From contig NZ_JAIWYX010000004.1 of the NCBI RefSeq assembly GCF_020251205.1, positions 248,001-312,000 of the forward strand: a stretch of DNA of 64,000 nucleotides, written 5' to 3'. This stretch comes from Arthrobacter sp. M4. Lineage in GTDB: Bacteria > Actinomycetota > Actinomycetes > Actinomycetales > Micrococcaceae. Both the position numbers and the translations under genes were made by a program. The first letter of the stretch is position 1; each line of letters begins with the position of its first letter. Positions 44,465 to 53,296 of the stretch are shown piece after piece. The notes under the pieces were generated by a model, which searched no databases, had not been told where the DNA came from, and worked only from the letters and a program-made list of their open reading frames with translations.

Positions 44465-44572
44465 CGCCCCAACGTAGAGGATAGCCTTACCTAACAACAA
44501 CTGGAGTTAATTTGGAAACGCTTTCATGACGTAAATCGTCACGAGAGTTTGTACTGCGTTTGGATGGCGTCG

Positions 44573-44625
44573 GTTTGCCAAAGGTGGCCGCTTTCAGCCG
44601 TCCAAAGCGGCCACCTTTGGCAAAC
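44573..44625. repeat. 22-bp perfect inverted repeat (hairpin)
   Basis: Arms at 44573-44594 (GTTTGCCAAAGGTGGCCGCT and two further bases) and 44604-44625 are exactly complementary around a 9-base loop. No T tract follows on either side. It lies between the divergent ligase and phoD genes, so it is not obviously a terminator of either. The GGCAAAC end recurs in the tandem repeat just downstream. Confidence 0.85.
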
Positions 44626-44635
44626 GACCGGGCAA

Positions 44636-44779
44636 ACGGCCATTTCCGGCAAACGAACGAACCGAGGCGAACCGACTTCCACCCGTCCGCGACGTTCACC
44701 CGAGGCACACGGCCATTTCCGGCAAACGAACGAACCGAGGTACCGACTTCCACCCGTCCGCGACGTTCACCCGAGGCAC
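44636..44779. repeat. Two-copy tandem repeat of about 72 bp upstream of phoD
   Basis: Copies at 44636-44708 (73 bp) and 44709-44779 (71 bp) differ only near the middle, where the second lacks two bases. Each copy contains GGCAAACGAACGAACCGAGG and GTTCACCCGAG. Small frames through the array (for example 44560-44841) are repeat-derived and are not annotated as genes. Confidence 0.9.
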
Positions 44780-44797
44780 ACTTCCGGTTCACTGACG
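44765..44797 (+). promoter_or_regulatory. Possible PHO box upstream of phoD
   Basis: Three consecutive 11-base units read GTTCACCCGAG, GCACACTTCCG and GTTCACTGACG. PhoP operators in Streptomyces are 11-bp direct repeats of a GTTCACC-type unit, so spacing and sequence of the outer units fit well; the middle unit is degenerate. The site ends 40 bp before the phoD ATG. A further GTTCACCCGAG is at 44694 in the first repeat copy. Confidence 0.55.
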
Positions 44798-44810
44798 GGC
44801 CACAGACTGT

Positions 44811-44822
44811 GAACGATCGTTC
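44811..44822. promoter_or_regulatory. Perfect 12-bp palindrome near the phoD start
   Basis: GAACGATCGTTC is an exact palindrome 15 bp before the phoD ATG. It resembles the core of the paa operators (GATCGTTC upstream of paaI at 60445) and could bind a TetR-type protein. No regulator gene adjoins. Confidence 0.4.
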
Positions 44823-44837
44823 GGCAGACTCGCGGGC

Positions 44838-46487
44838 ATGACTGATTTCTCTCGCCGCACCCTCGTCAAAGGATCCCTAGCAGCCCTCGCCGCCGGTGGG
44901 CTGGCCACCGCCGGTGCTGCCGCCGTCGGGACCGCCCCCGCAAGCGCCGTGGCCGCAGCCCCGCTGGTCCGCCGTCGTCTCACGCTCCCCAGCGGCATCG
45001 CCACCGGCGATGTCTCCGCCGAATCCGCCGTCCTCTGGGCACGCTCATCCGACGCGGGCAGGATGGTCGCAACCCTGCGCGCCATCGACGACGCCGGAGA
45101 CGTGTTGGGCGGCAAGGCAGCCTTCAGCCGCAGGCTCCGCGGCCCCTGGGCAACTGAAAACAGCGACTTCACCGCCAAGATCCACGCGGACAAGCTTCCG
45201 GCCAGGACCCGCTTCGCGCTGGACATCAGCTTCGAGGACGACGGCGGCGCCACCGGCCAGACGGTCAGCGGCACCTTCCGCACCGCTCCTGCCAGCAACG
45301 CGGATGCGGCAAACCAGGAGCAGCGTCGGCAGAGCTTCGTCTGGACCGGCGACACCGCGGGCCAGGGCTGGGGCATCAACGAGGAGATTGGCGGCATGCG
45401 CGGCTACAAGGCCATGCTGGACACCCGCCCCGACTTCTTCATCCACTCCGGCGACACCATCTACGCTGACGGCCCCATCTCCGCCACAGTCACGGAGAAG
45501 GACGGTCAAGTGTGGAAGAACATCGTCACGGAAGAGGTCTCAAAGGTTGCGGAGACCTTGAAGGAATTCCGTGGCCGGCACCGCTACAACTCGATGGACG
45601 CCAACATGCAGGCGATGTTCGCGAACGTTCCTGTCCTGGCGCAGTGGGATGATCACGAGACCCACAACAACTGGTACCCGGGCCAGATCATCGAAGATTC
45701 CCGCTACACCATCCGCGACGTCAACGTCCTGGCCGCCCGCGGCCGCCAGGCGTGGCAGGAAAACATGCCCATCTCTGAAGCTGCCACGCTGTGGCGGCCG
45801 GGCACTTACCAGGACGGCCAGTACCAGCCGGCCCGCATCTACCGGAAGATCAACCGCGGCCCGCAGTTGGACGTCTTCTGCCTGGACATGCGCACCTACA
45901 AGTCGCCCAACACTGACGGCAAGGAACCCTACGCCACCAACATCCTGGGCCAGGAGCAGGTGGACTGGCTCATCAAGGAAGTCAAGCAGTCCAAGGCTAC
46001 GTGGAAGGTCATCGCCGCCGACCTGCCCCTTGGCTTGGTCGTCCCGGACGGCCCGGTCAACCAGGAGAGCCTCTCCAACCGCGACAACGGCGCACCGCTT
46101 GGCCGGGAACTGGAGATCGCCGGTGTGCTGAGCGCGTTCAAGAAGCACGGCGTCAAGAACGTGGTGTGGGTGACCGCGGACGTGCACTACTGCGCCGCCC
46201 ACCACTACTCGCCGGAGCGCGCGGCTTTTACGGACTTCAACCCGTTCTGGGAGTTCGTGGCTGGACCGATCAACGCCGGTTCCTTTGGGCCCAATGCCCT
46301 GGACGGCACCTTTGGTCCCGAGGTTGTGTTCAACCGCGCAGGCCGCTTTGCCGGCGAGTCGCCGCGCGATGGCCAGAACCAGTACTTCGGCCACGTCGAC
46401 GTCGGAACGGACGGCAGCTTCACGGCGAGCCTCCGCAACGCCAACGGTGAGGTGCTCTTCACGAAGGTCCTGACGCCGGAGCTATAA
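44838..46487 (+). CDS. phoD: Alkaline phosphatase D family phosphodiesterase/phosphatase
   Basis: 549-aa exported enzyme. The twin-arginine signal (SRRTLVKGSLAALAAGG) suits Tat export of a metal-loaded enzyme. The N-terminal PhoD_N segment (LPSGIATGDVSAESAVLWAR) is followed by the metallophosphatase core: VWTGDTAGQG, FFIHSGDTIYAD, LAQWDDHETHNNW with clustered Asp/His metal ligands, and VWVTADVHYCAAHHY. It releases phosphate from phosphoesters outside the cell, normally under phosphate limitation. The upstream repeats and possible PHO box agree with that. ATG 44838 has no strong ribosome binding site. Confidence 0.92.
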   Translation: MTDFSRRTLVKGSLAALAAGGLATAGAAAVGTAPASAVAAAPLVRRRLTLPSGIATGDVSAESAVLWARSSDAGRMVATLRAIDDAGDVLGGKAAFSRRLRGPWATENSDFTAKIHADKLPARTRFALDISFEDDGGATGQTVSGTFRTAPASNADAANQEQRRQSFVWTGDTAGQGWGINEEIGGMRGYKAMLDTRPDFFIHSGDTIYADGPISATVTEKDGQVWKNIVTEEVSKVAETLKEFRGRHRYNSMDANMQAMFANVPVLAQWDDHETHNNWYPGQIIEDSRYTIRDVNVLAARGRQAWQENMPISEAATLWRPGTYQDGQYQPARIYRKINRGPQLDVFCLDMRTYKSPNTDGKEPYATNILGQEQVDWLIKEVKQSKATWKVIAADLPLGLVVPDGPVNQESLSNRDNGAPLGRELEIAGVLSAFKKHGVKNVVWVTADVHYCAAHHYSPERAAFTDFNPFWEFVAGPINAGSFGPNALDGTFGPEVVFNRAGRFAGESPRDGQNQYFGHVDVGTDGSFTASLRNANGEVLFTKVLTPEL

Positions 46488-46609
46488 CGCCTCCCCGCCC
46501 GGGAGTTTGTGTAGGTTTGCACCCCGCATTAGACGAGCGCAAATGGGTACAAGGTCTATACAGACTCCCGGAAGGCCGGGATGGATCCAGGTAACGGAGA
46601 GCGCGGCAC

Positions 46610-48070
46610 ATGGACCAGCATGAAGCCCCGATCCTCGATGGGCTGGTGGAGCACAGGCAATTGGACCGCTATGGCTTCACTCCGCCCGGGCATCGGCAGG
46701 GCCGGGGCGCCGACCCCCGCACCCTGGCAGCGCTGGGGCGGGAGACTTTTCAGGCGGATATCCTGGCCACGGCGGGCTTGGACGACCGTTCCTCCTCCCG
46801 CGGTCTGCTCAAGAAGGCCCAATCGCTCATGGCTGAAGCCGTGGGGGCGGAGCAGGCCTTCTTCTCCACCTGTGGCAGTTCGCTGTCCGTCAAGGCAGCC
46901 ATCCTGGCCGTGACACGGGGAACCGGGGAAATCCTCATTGGCCGTGATGCCCACAAATCGGTGACTGCCGGGCTGGTGCTGTCCGGGCTTCAGCCTCGCT
47001 GGATCCGCCCGATGTGGGACTCCGAACTGCACATCGCCCATCCGCCGTCTCCGGACGCCGTGGAGGCCATGTGGCAGCGGCATCCGGATGCCGCGGCGGC
47101 CCTCATCACCAGCCCAACTCCGTATGGAACCTGTGCCGATCTTGCATCGATCGCCGATATCTGCCACAAACGTGGCAAACCGCTCATCGTGGACGAGGCG
47201 TGGGGTGCCCACCTCCCCTTCCATGACGACCTGCCAACCTGGGCCATGTCGGCGAACGCGGATATTTGCGTGGTCAGTGTCCACAAGATGGGCATGGGGT
47301 TTGAACAGGGTTCCGTCTACCACGTGCAGGGCGGCCTGGTGGACCCTGTCCGTCTATCGCAATGCGCCGATGTACTGGCCACCACCAGCGCCAACGTCAT
47401 CCTGTACTCGGCGATCGACGGGTGGCGGCGGCAAATGGTGGAACACGGCCACGAGGAGCTCGCCCGGACGCTGGATTTGGTGGAAACAGTGCGCACCCGA
47501 ATCGAACACATCGGAAGATTCCACGTCCTGCGGGACGAACTGGTCCGCAAGGAAGCCTCCCACGACCTGGACCCGCTCCACGTGCTGATCGACGTTTCCC
47601 AACTGGGAATCAGCGGATACCAGGCTGCGGACTGGCTCCGGGCCGAGCAGCGCATCGACGTCGGGCTGAATGACCACAGCCGGATTGAAGCCACGTTCTC
47701 CCAGGCCGACGGTGACGGGACCGCCGACCGCCTGCTCCAGGCTTTGACCGCCCTGGCGCAAGCCTCCGCAACCATGCCGGCTCCCCATCCGATGTTCCTC
47801 CCGGAACCTTCGGACCTGGAGATGGAGACCGTCATGCATCCGCGGGATGCGTTCTTTGGTCCCGTGGAAGTAGTGCCGGCCGAAGACGCCGCCGGTCGGA
47901 TCGCCGCCGAGCAGATCACCCCGTACCCTCCGGGAGTTCCCGCCATCCTGCCGGGCGAGAAGATCAACGGGAAGGTGGTGGAATACCTGCGCTCAGGCGT
48001 TGACGCCGGGATGGTCTTGCCCGACCCCGCCGACCCGAGCATGAAGACCATCAGGGTAGTTCAGGAGTAA
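46610..48070 (+). CDS. PLP-dependent Orn/Lys/Arg decarboxylase-family protein
   Basis: 486-aa fold-type I PLP enzyme of the short Orn/Lys/Arg decarboxylase type found in Gram-positive bacteria. The N-terminus has YGFTPPGHRQGRG. The cofactor region shows FFSTCGSS (phosphate contact), LIVDEAWGAHLPFHDDLP (Asp-His-type contacts) and SVHKMG with the Schiff-base Lys near residue 226. The C-terminal domain ends PYPPGVPAILPGEKI, typical of the family. A GGAGAG site precedes ATG 46610. It may produce a polyamine, but substrate choice cannot be read. Confidence 0.83.
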   Translation: MDQHEAPILDGLVEHRQLDRYGFTPPGHRQGRGADPRTLAALGRETFQADILATAGLDDRSSSRGLLKKAQSLMAEAVGAEQAFFSTCGSSLSVKAAILAVTRGTGEILIGRDAHKSVTAGLVLSGLQPRWIRPMWDSELHIAHPPSPDAVEAMWQRHPDAAAALITSPTPYGTCADLASIADICHKRGKPLIVDEAWGAHLPFHDDLPTWAMSANADICVVSVHKMGMGFEQGSVYHVQGGLVDPVRLSQCADVLATTSANVILYSAIDGWRRQMVEHGHEELARTLDLVETVRTRIEHIGRFHVLRDELVRKEASHDLDPLHVLIDVSQLGISGYQAADWLRAEQRIDVGLNDHSRIEATFSQADGDGTADRLLQALTALAQASATMPAPHPMFLPEPSDLEMETVMHPRDAFFGPVEVVPAEDAAGRIAAEQITPYPPGVPAILPGEKINGKVVEYLRSGVDAGMVLPDPADPSMKTIRVVQE

Positions 48071-48175
48071 CGCCATCCGCAGTATGCTCTGATCAGCACC
48101 GCTTTCTGCCTTGCCAAGGCACGACGGTCGGTGTTGTTCGCTTTTTGGGGAGGCCACTAACGAGGCGGGGGTCCG

Positions 48176-51100
48176 GTGGCAGAGGTGAAGCATGTGCGTC
48201 GGAGCCACAGTCTCCTGTGGTTCATCATTCCGGCAGGGGCGTCCCTGGGGATCCTGGCTACTGGGTTCAGCCGCGGAACCGGAACGGAAGAGGCGCAGAC
48301 CTACGGCGATATCGCTATTCTGCTGGCAGCGTTAACTGCCTTCGTGAGCCACACGCGGGCTGCCATCCAGGCACGCGAGAACAGGGTGGCCCGGTGGTTC
48401 ATGGCTGCCGGCCTGCTTGTTTGGGCCTCGGCCCAGGGGCTGTGGACGTATTACGGCGTCACCCTGGATCACGCCTACCCCTTCCCGTCTTTTGCGGACC
48501 TGGGCTTCACGGGGTACTCCATCCCGGTTGGCGTGGCCTTGCTCCTGCTGGCCCGGCGGTCCGGCCCTCGGCTGCCTTTTGTCCGATCCCTCCTTGACAT
48601 CGGAGTGGTGGCCAGCGCCGTCCTATTCATGGCGTGGGGATCCGTGCTGGGGCCCGTGGCCTCCGATCAAGACGACGACCCGCTGTCCCACATCGCCCAA
48701 CTGGCCTACCCCATCGTCGACGTCATGATGCTTTCCCTAGTCATCATCCTGACCATGCGGGCAGCAAGGGGCCACCGCCTGCCGTGGTTGTGCCTGAGTG
48801 TGGGCTTCCTGGTGCTTGCCCTCACGGACATCATCTACGTGAGGTTAACGTTCGACGGCGTCACGGGAACCACCGGTTCGCCCCTTGCCGTCGGCTGGGT
48901 GCTTGCCTTCCTGCTGGTCGGTTTCAGCCCGCTGCTCCCCGAATCGGAAGAGACCACGAAGGATGGCCGTGCCTACACGGCGGCATTGGAGCTTCTGCCC
49001 TACCTGCCCGTGTTCATGGCACCGTTCTTTTCGCGGAGCCGGCCACTCACCCTCAGTGATCCGGTCCTGGTCTTCACCGGGCTCACCGTGCTGGTGTTCG
49101 TCATCGTCCGCCAGGTGCTGATCGTCGTCGAAAATGTGACGCTCACCCGCAACCTTGAGTCCAAAGTCGCCGAGCGGACCGCCCAACTCGAAGACCTGGG
49201 CGCCATTGTGAACTCGTCCGGCGACGCAATCGTCGGAAAGACGGCGGAAGGTGTCATCACCAGCTGGAACCCCAGCGCGGAACGGATCTATGGTTACCCG
49301 GCGTCGGAGGCCATTGGCAGGAACAGCGATTTCTTCATCCCGGAGCACCTCCTGGCCATCGAGCACGCCATCCTGTCCGACGCAGCCAAGGACGGCAAAG
49401 TACATATTTATGAGACCGAGAGGGTCCGCGGTGACGGCAATTCAGTGGCCGTGGCAGTCACCATGTCCCCAATTCGCGGTCAAGACGGGATCCGGGGTGT
49501 GGCAACCATCGCCCAGGACATCACTGAACGCAAGGCAGCCGAGGCCGAATTGCTGGCGGCAAGGGAAGCCGCGCTGGAGTCCAGCCGGCTGAAATCCGAG
49601 TTCCTGGCAACCATGAGCCACGAAATCCGCACGCCGCTGAACGCGGTGATCGGCCTGACCTCGCTGCTGATGGATACTCGCCTCAGCGAAGCCCAGAGGC
49701 AGTACGCGGAAGGGGTCAAGGGCGCCGGCGAAGTCCTGCTTGCCCTGATTAACGACATCCTGGACTTCTCCAAGCTGGAAGCCGGGAAAGTGGAACTGGA
49801 TATCGCGGCCTTCGATCCAAGACTGCTTGTGGAGGAGGTCGCAGGCCTGGTGGCAGAGGCAGCCCAGGCCAAGGACTTGGAACTCATTTCCTACTGCCAC
49901 ACGAACGTCCCGGCGAGGCTCCTCGGCGACGTTGTCCGAATCCGCCAAATCCTGCTGAATCTTTCGTCCAACGCGGTCAAGTTCACTCCGTCCGGCGAAG
50001 TGGAAATCCACGTGAAAATGCTGAGCCAGCGTGACGACAAAGCCGTCCTCCGTTTCGAAGTCAGGGATACCGGAATCGGCATCGGCGCGGGAGACCACCA
50101 GCGGATGTTCGAGTCCTTCGCCCAGGCCGATGCCTCCACCACGCGACGCTACGGAGGAACCGGCCTGGGACTCGCGATCTCACGGCGCCTCACGCAGGCC
50201 ATGGGCGGCGAGATCGGACTCAGCAGCGAGGTGGGCCAGGGCAGCACGTTCTGGTTTGTGCTGGAACTCCCGATTGGCCAGGCTGTCGAGGACGACGCCG
50301 AACCGATCCCGGACCTGCTGACCGGGCTCAACGTGCTGGTGGTAGACGACAACGCCACCAACCGGCTGGTCCTGGAATCCCAACTCGCCGGTTGGGGAAT
50401 GCGGCCGGTGGCCGTCCCGGACGCCCGCTCCGCCGTCGAAAAGGTCCATCAGGCGTCCGCTGCCGGCACGCCCTACGACATTGCCGTCGTCGACATGTGC
50501 ATGCCGGAAACCGACGGCCTGCAACTGGCCCGCCAAATCAAGGCGGAAGAGGACACTCCGCCGCGCTTCATCCTGCTGACGTCCACCATGGAAGTGGACA
50601 AAGCCGGGCTGGCACAGGCGGGGATCCGCGAGCATCTCACCAAGCCCGTCCGCAGTTCCGAGTTCTACAACCGGCTCCTCCGGCTGATGGCCGTCAAGCT
50701 GCCGGCAGCCCGCGAACCTGCCCGCCAGGGAGCCGCGCCCAAGCCCGCGCGGTCGCTCGGCCGGCTGTTGGTGGCGGAGGACAACGAGGTCAACCAACTC
50801 GTCGCGCAGGGCATGGCAGCCCGCCTGGGCTACGACGTCGATATTGTCACCGACGGCGCCCAAGCGGTGGCCGCAACGGCCGCCACACGGTACGCCGCCG
50901 TCCTAATGGACTGCCACATGCCGGTAATGGACGGGTTCGAGGCCACGCGAACCATCCGGGGACGCAATGGAGAAGCCGGCCGGATTCCCATCATCGCCAT
51001 GACGGCCGGAGCCATGGACGAGGACCGCGAGCGCTGCCTGGCGGCAGGCATGGACGACTACATCAGCAAGCCCGTGGACCTCACTAAGTTGGGGAACGTG

Positions 51101-51823
51101 TTGTCCCGCTGGGTGCGGCAGAGTGACGCGGGTGCGCAGACTGAGGGCCCGACGACGTCAAGTGACGCGGGTGCGCAGTCCGGGAGCCCGACGACGTCAG
51201 GCGCCGCGGGTGCGCAGTCCGGGAGCCCGACGACGGCAGGTGCCGCGGCGGAGTTGCCTCCCGAAGCGACCACACCGGGACTGCCGGCTCCCACTGAACT
51301 GTCGCCGTCGTCGTCGGGCCCTGCTTTGGACGCAGACCGGCTGGCTGTCCTCCGCGAACTCGGCCCAGGGGACGGGCTCGGGCTGCTCCCGGGGGCGGCG
51401 CGGGCGTTCCGCGACGAGGTGCAGCGGAGTGTCAGCACCTTGCGGCTGGCGCTGGAGGGCGGCGATGCGGACGCCGTGAGGCAGACTGCCCACAGGCTCG
51501 CAGGTGCGGCGTCCAACATCGGTGCCATGGGCGCGGCCGAACTAAGCAAGGAACTCGAGCGGATGGGCCGGGATGCCGGAGCGGAAGGCTCCGAGCCCGG
51601 CGTTGCGCTGGCGTTAACCGGCTCATCGGACGCAGCGCCCGCCATCCCGGAAGAAGTGCCATCGGAAGAAATACCAACGACGACGGCAGCGCCTTCAGAT
51701 GACGCGTCGCCCTTTGTGGGTGGCCTGGAACTGCTGGCGCGGCTGGAGGCCGAACTGGCGGAGGCCGAAGCGGAGCTTGAGCGTTTGCTGTCAGAGTCCG
51801 GATGGGAGTCTGGTTCCTCATGA
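48176..51823 (+). CDS. Hybrid sensor histidine kinase with two receiver domains and HPt
   Basis: 1215-aa multidomain kinase. About nine hydrophobic segments fill residues 12-310. Then come a coiled coil, PAS (about 335-450), HisKA with His in MSHEIRTPLNAV near 481, ATPase (N box NLSSNAVKFTPSG, G2 GTGLGLAIS), receiver 1 from about 718 (VVDDNATN; phosphoacceptor in VVDMCMPETDG), receiver 2 from about 862 (VAEDNEVN; LMDCHMPVMDG) and HPt with AHRLAGAASNIG near 1104. A linker of three 13-residue repeats (SDAGAQ..PTTS) separates receiver 2 and HPt. GTG 48176 starts it. The last codons overlap the response-regulator gene (ATGA), so both act in one relay. Confidence 0.93.
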   Translation: MAEVKHVRRSHSLLWFIIPAGASLGILATGFSRGTGTEEAQTYGDIAILLAALTAFVSHTRAAIQARENRVARWFMAAGLLVWASAQGLWTYYGVTLDHAYPFPSFADLGFTGYSIPVGVALLLLARRSGPRLPFVRSLLDIGVVASAVLFMAWGSVLGPVASDQDDDPLSHIAQLAYPIVDVMMLSLVIILTMRAARGHRLPWLCLSVGFLVLALTDIIYVRLTFDGVTGTTGSPLAVGWVLAFLLVGFSPLLPESEETTKDGRAYTAALELLPYLPVFMAPFFSRSRPLTLSDPVLVFTGLTVLVFVIVRQVLIVVENVTLTRNLESKVAERTAQLEDLGAIVNSSGDAIVGKTAEGVITSWNPSAERIYGYPASEAIGRNSDFFIPEHLLAIEHAILSDAAKDGKVHIYETERVRGDGNSVAVAVTMSPIRGQDGIRGVATIAQDITERKAAEAELLAAREAALESSRLKSEFLATMSHEIRTPLNAVIGLTSLLMDTRLSEAQRQYAEGVKGAGEVLLALINDILDFSKLEAGKVELDIAAFDPRLLVEEVAGLVAEAAQAKDLELISYCHTNVPARLLGDVVRIRQILLNLSSNAVKFTPSGEVEIHVKMLSQRDDKAVLRFEVRDTGIGIGAGDHQRMFESFAQADASTTRRYGGTGLGLAISRRLTQAMGGEIGLSSEVGQGSTFWFVLELPIGQAVEDDAEPIPDLLTGLNVLVVDDNATNRLVLESQLAGWGMRPVAVPDARSAVEKVHQASAAGTPYDIAVVDMCMPETDGLQLARQIKAEEDTPPRFILLTSTMEVDKAGLAQAGIREHLTKPVRSSEFYNRLLRLMAVKLPAAREPARQGAAPKPARSLGRLLVAEDNEVNQLVAQGMAARLGYDVDIVTDGAQAVAATAATRYAAVLMDCHMPVMDGFEATRTIRGRNGEAGRIPIIAMTAGAMDEDRERCLAAGMDDYISKPVDLTKLGNVLSRWVRQSDAGAQTEGPTTSSDAGAQSGSPTTSGAAGAQSGSPTTAGAAAELPPEATTPGLPAPTELSPSSSGPALDADRLAVLRELGPGDGLGLLPGAARAFRDEVQRSVSTLRLALEGGDADAVRQTAHRLAGAASNIGAMGAAELSKELERMGRDAGAEGSEPGVALALTGSSDAAPAIPEEVPSEEIPTTTAAPSDDASPFVGGLELLARLEAELAEAEAELERLLSESGWESGSS
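51122..51238 (+). repeat. Three 39-bp tandem repeats in the hybrid kinase linker
   Basis: Units at 51122-51160, 51161-51199 and 51200-51238 encode SDAGAQTEGPTTS, SDAGAQSGSPTTS and GAAGAQSGSPTTA. The units are highly similar in DNA as well as protein, so copy number may vary between strains. The linker may act as a flexible tether for the HPt domain. Confidence 0.92.
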
Positions 51824-52728
51824 AGGTCCTGATCGCAGACGATGACCAGCTCTCGCGGATGATCACCAAGGCGGCCGTGGAGCAGTCCGGCCACGAGTGC
51901 ATCGTTGCGGCGGACGGTGATGCGGCCTGGCAGCTGTTCCAGGAACATGCGCCCCAGGCAGTGGTCACGGACCTGATGATGCCGGGCCTGGACGGTCTGG
52001 CACTGTGCCGGGCCATTCGGGCGGCGGAAGACGGCTCGTACACCTACTTGATCCTGGTGACCTCACACGGCACCCGGAATGACGTCCTGGCCGGTATGGA
52101 AGCAGGAGCGGACGACTATGTCACCAAGCCGCTTGACCCGTTCAGCCTCCACACCCGGCTCCTGGCTGCCCAGCGAATCACGTCGCTGCATGCCGACCTG
52201 GCCCGGTACCGCCTCGCCCTGGCCGAACAGGCCCGCACCGACCCGCTGACCAAACTGCACAACAGGCTCAAGTTGTCCGAGGACCTGGACCAGCTGCACG
52301 CCCGCTGTGAACGCTACGGCAGGGACTATTCGCTGGCCATGTGCGACGTAGACCATTTCAAGAGCTACAACGATATTTACGGCCACCAGGCAGGCGACGC
52401 CGCGCTGGAGGCCATTGCCGGGGCCATAGCTCACCAAGCGAGGAAAGGCGACGGCGTCTACCGCTTTGGGGGCGAGGAATTCCTGTTTGTACTTCCCGAG
52501 CAGTCCCTCGCCGAGGCCCGTTTGGTGGTGGAAAGGGCCAGGGCGGCTGTGGGCGCGCTGGGCATTGTGCACAGCGGCGATTCCTCGGGGGTACTCAGTA
52601 TCAGCGCCGGACTCGCCTCCTACGTGGAGGGACACCGCGTGGACTCGGAGCAGCTCCTCAAGGAAGCCGACCTTGCCCTCTACCGGGCCAAGGCCGCTGG
52701 TCGGAACACAGTGGCGGTGGCCGAATAG
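51820..52728 (+). CDS. Response regulator with GGDEF diguanylate cyclase domain
   Basis: 302-aa regulator. The receiver domain has the acid pair in LIADDDQLSR, phosphoacceptor Asp in VVTDLMMPGLDG near 50, and the Lys in YVTKPLDPF. The GGDEF domain carries an intact GGEEF active site at about 217-221, and an RKGD allosteric I-site exactly five residues before it. It therefore should make c-di-GMP and be product-inhibited. ATG 51820 overlaps the stop of the hybrid kinase gene, which is the obvious phosphodonor via its HPt domain. Confidence 0.93.
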   Translation: MKVLIADDDQLSRMITKAAVEQSGHECIVAADGDAAWQLFQEHAPQAVVTDLMMPGLDGLALCRAIRAAEDGSYTYLILVTSHGTRNDVLAGMEAGADDYVTKPLDPFSLHTRLLAAQRITSLHADLARYRLALAEQARTDPLTKLHNRLKLSEDLDQLHARCERYGRDYSLAMCDVDHFKSYNDIYGHQAGDAALEAIAGAIAHQARKGDGVYRFGGEEFLFVLPEQSLAEARLVVERARAAVGALGIVHSGDSSGVLSISAGLASYVEGHRVDSEQLLKEADLALYRAKAAGRNTVAVAE

Positions 52729-52751
52729 TCCCGTTCCCCCGCCATTTGAGT

Positions 52752-53072
52752 TTAGGCCGCCATCGCCAGCTCGGCGGCGTACTCTGCGATCGGGGCCACG
52801 ATGCTCAGCTCGAAATCCGACTGCCCGGGATCAATGGAGGGCGGAAGGTGGTGGGTTTGGGAACATTCCTGCAGTTGCTCCAAGGCGGCTGCGTCAACCT
52901 TGGCGTGGCTGACGTCCACCACAAGGCGCAGGCCTTCCCGGAGATGGTTGGCGCGTTTGACTACTACATACAGTGCTTGAAGGCTTCGCGAGGTGACGTG
53001 GCCATGTGCTGCCACTTGCGCCTCGCCACAATCGAGGTCCAGACGAACAAGTACCCGGAGTTTGTCATTCAC
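52752..53072 (-). CDS. STAS-like domain protein
   Basis: 106-aa protein. The pattern RLDLDCGEAQVAAHGHVTSRS ... LRLVVDVSHAKVDAAALEQL resembles a STAS/anti-sigma antagonist fold, with the central Val-Asp-x-Ser strand and the following helix. The Ser of DVSHAKVD is at the place often phosphorylated in antagonists, but identity is uncertain. GTG 53072 is chosen because GGGAGAG lies four bases upstream; the frame extends to 53099. It converges on the GGDEF gene and is divergent from oligopeptidase B. Confidence 0.6.
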   Translation of the reverse strand: MNDKLRVLVRLDLDCGEAQVAAHGHVTSRSLQALYVVVKRANHLREGLRLVVDVSHAKVDAAALEQLQECSQTHHLPPSIDPGQSDFELSIVAPIAEYAAELAMAA

Positions 53073-53281
53073 AATGCTCTCCCGTCCGTGGGTGGCCACG
53101 GCACAAAGGCCGGGGCCGGGCCGCGACGCTGCGGCCCGTGGCTGGCCGCGACGCTGCGACCGTGATCCACCCTAGACAGCAAATGTGATGCAGACAACAT
53201 ATTTCTTCGAAAAGGGGATATGACTTGCGGGGGACCCGGGACGCCGATAGCTTGGCGCGCATCGCGTTGTCGGTCCGGCTC

Positions 53282-53296
53282 TATATATTGAAACCA
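53282..53296 (+). promoter_or_regulatory. Possible leaderless promoter of oligopeptidase B
   Basis: TATATATT sits seven bases before the ATG at 53296. If it is the -10 element, transcription would begin at or next to the start codon, giving a leaderless mRNA. No ribosome binding site is present before this ATG, which agrees. A good -35 was not found. Confidence 0.4.

Noticed and set aside
44560..44841. Small frames through the repeats upstream of phoD on both strands
   Set aside because: They are created by the tandem repeat and hairpin; no start signal or protein pattern was found.
53119..53158. Direct repeat GGCCGCGACGCTGCG, twice 25 bp apart
   Set aside because: Short and in GC-rich sequence; not enough to propose a function.
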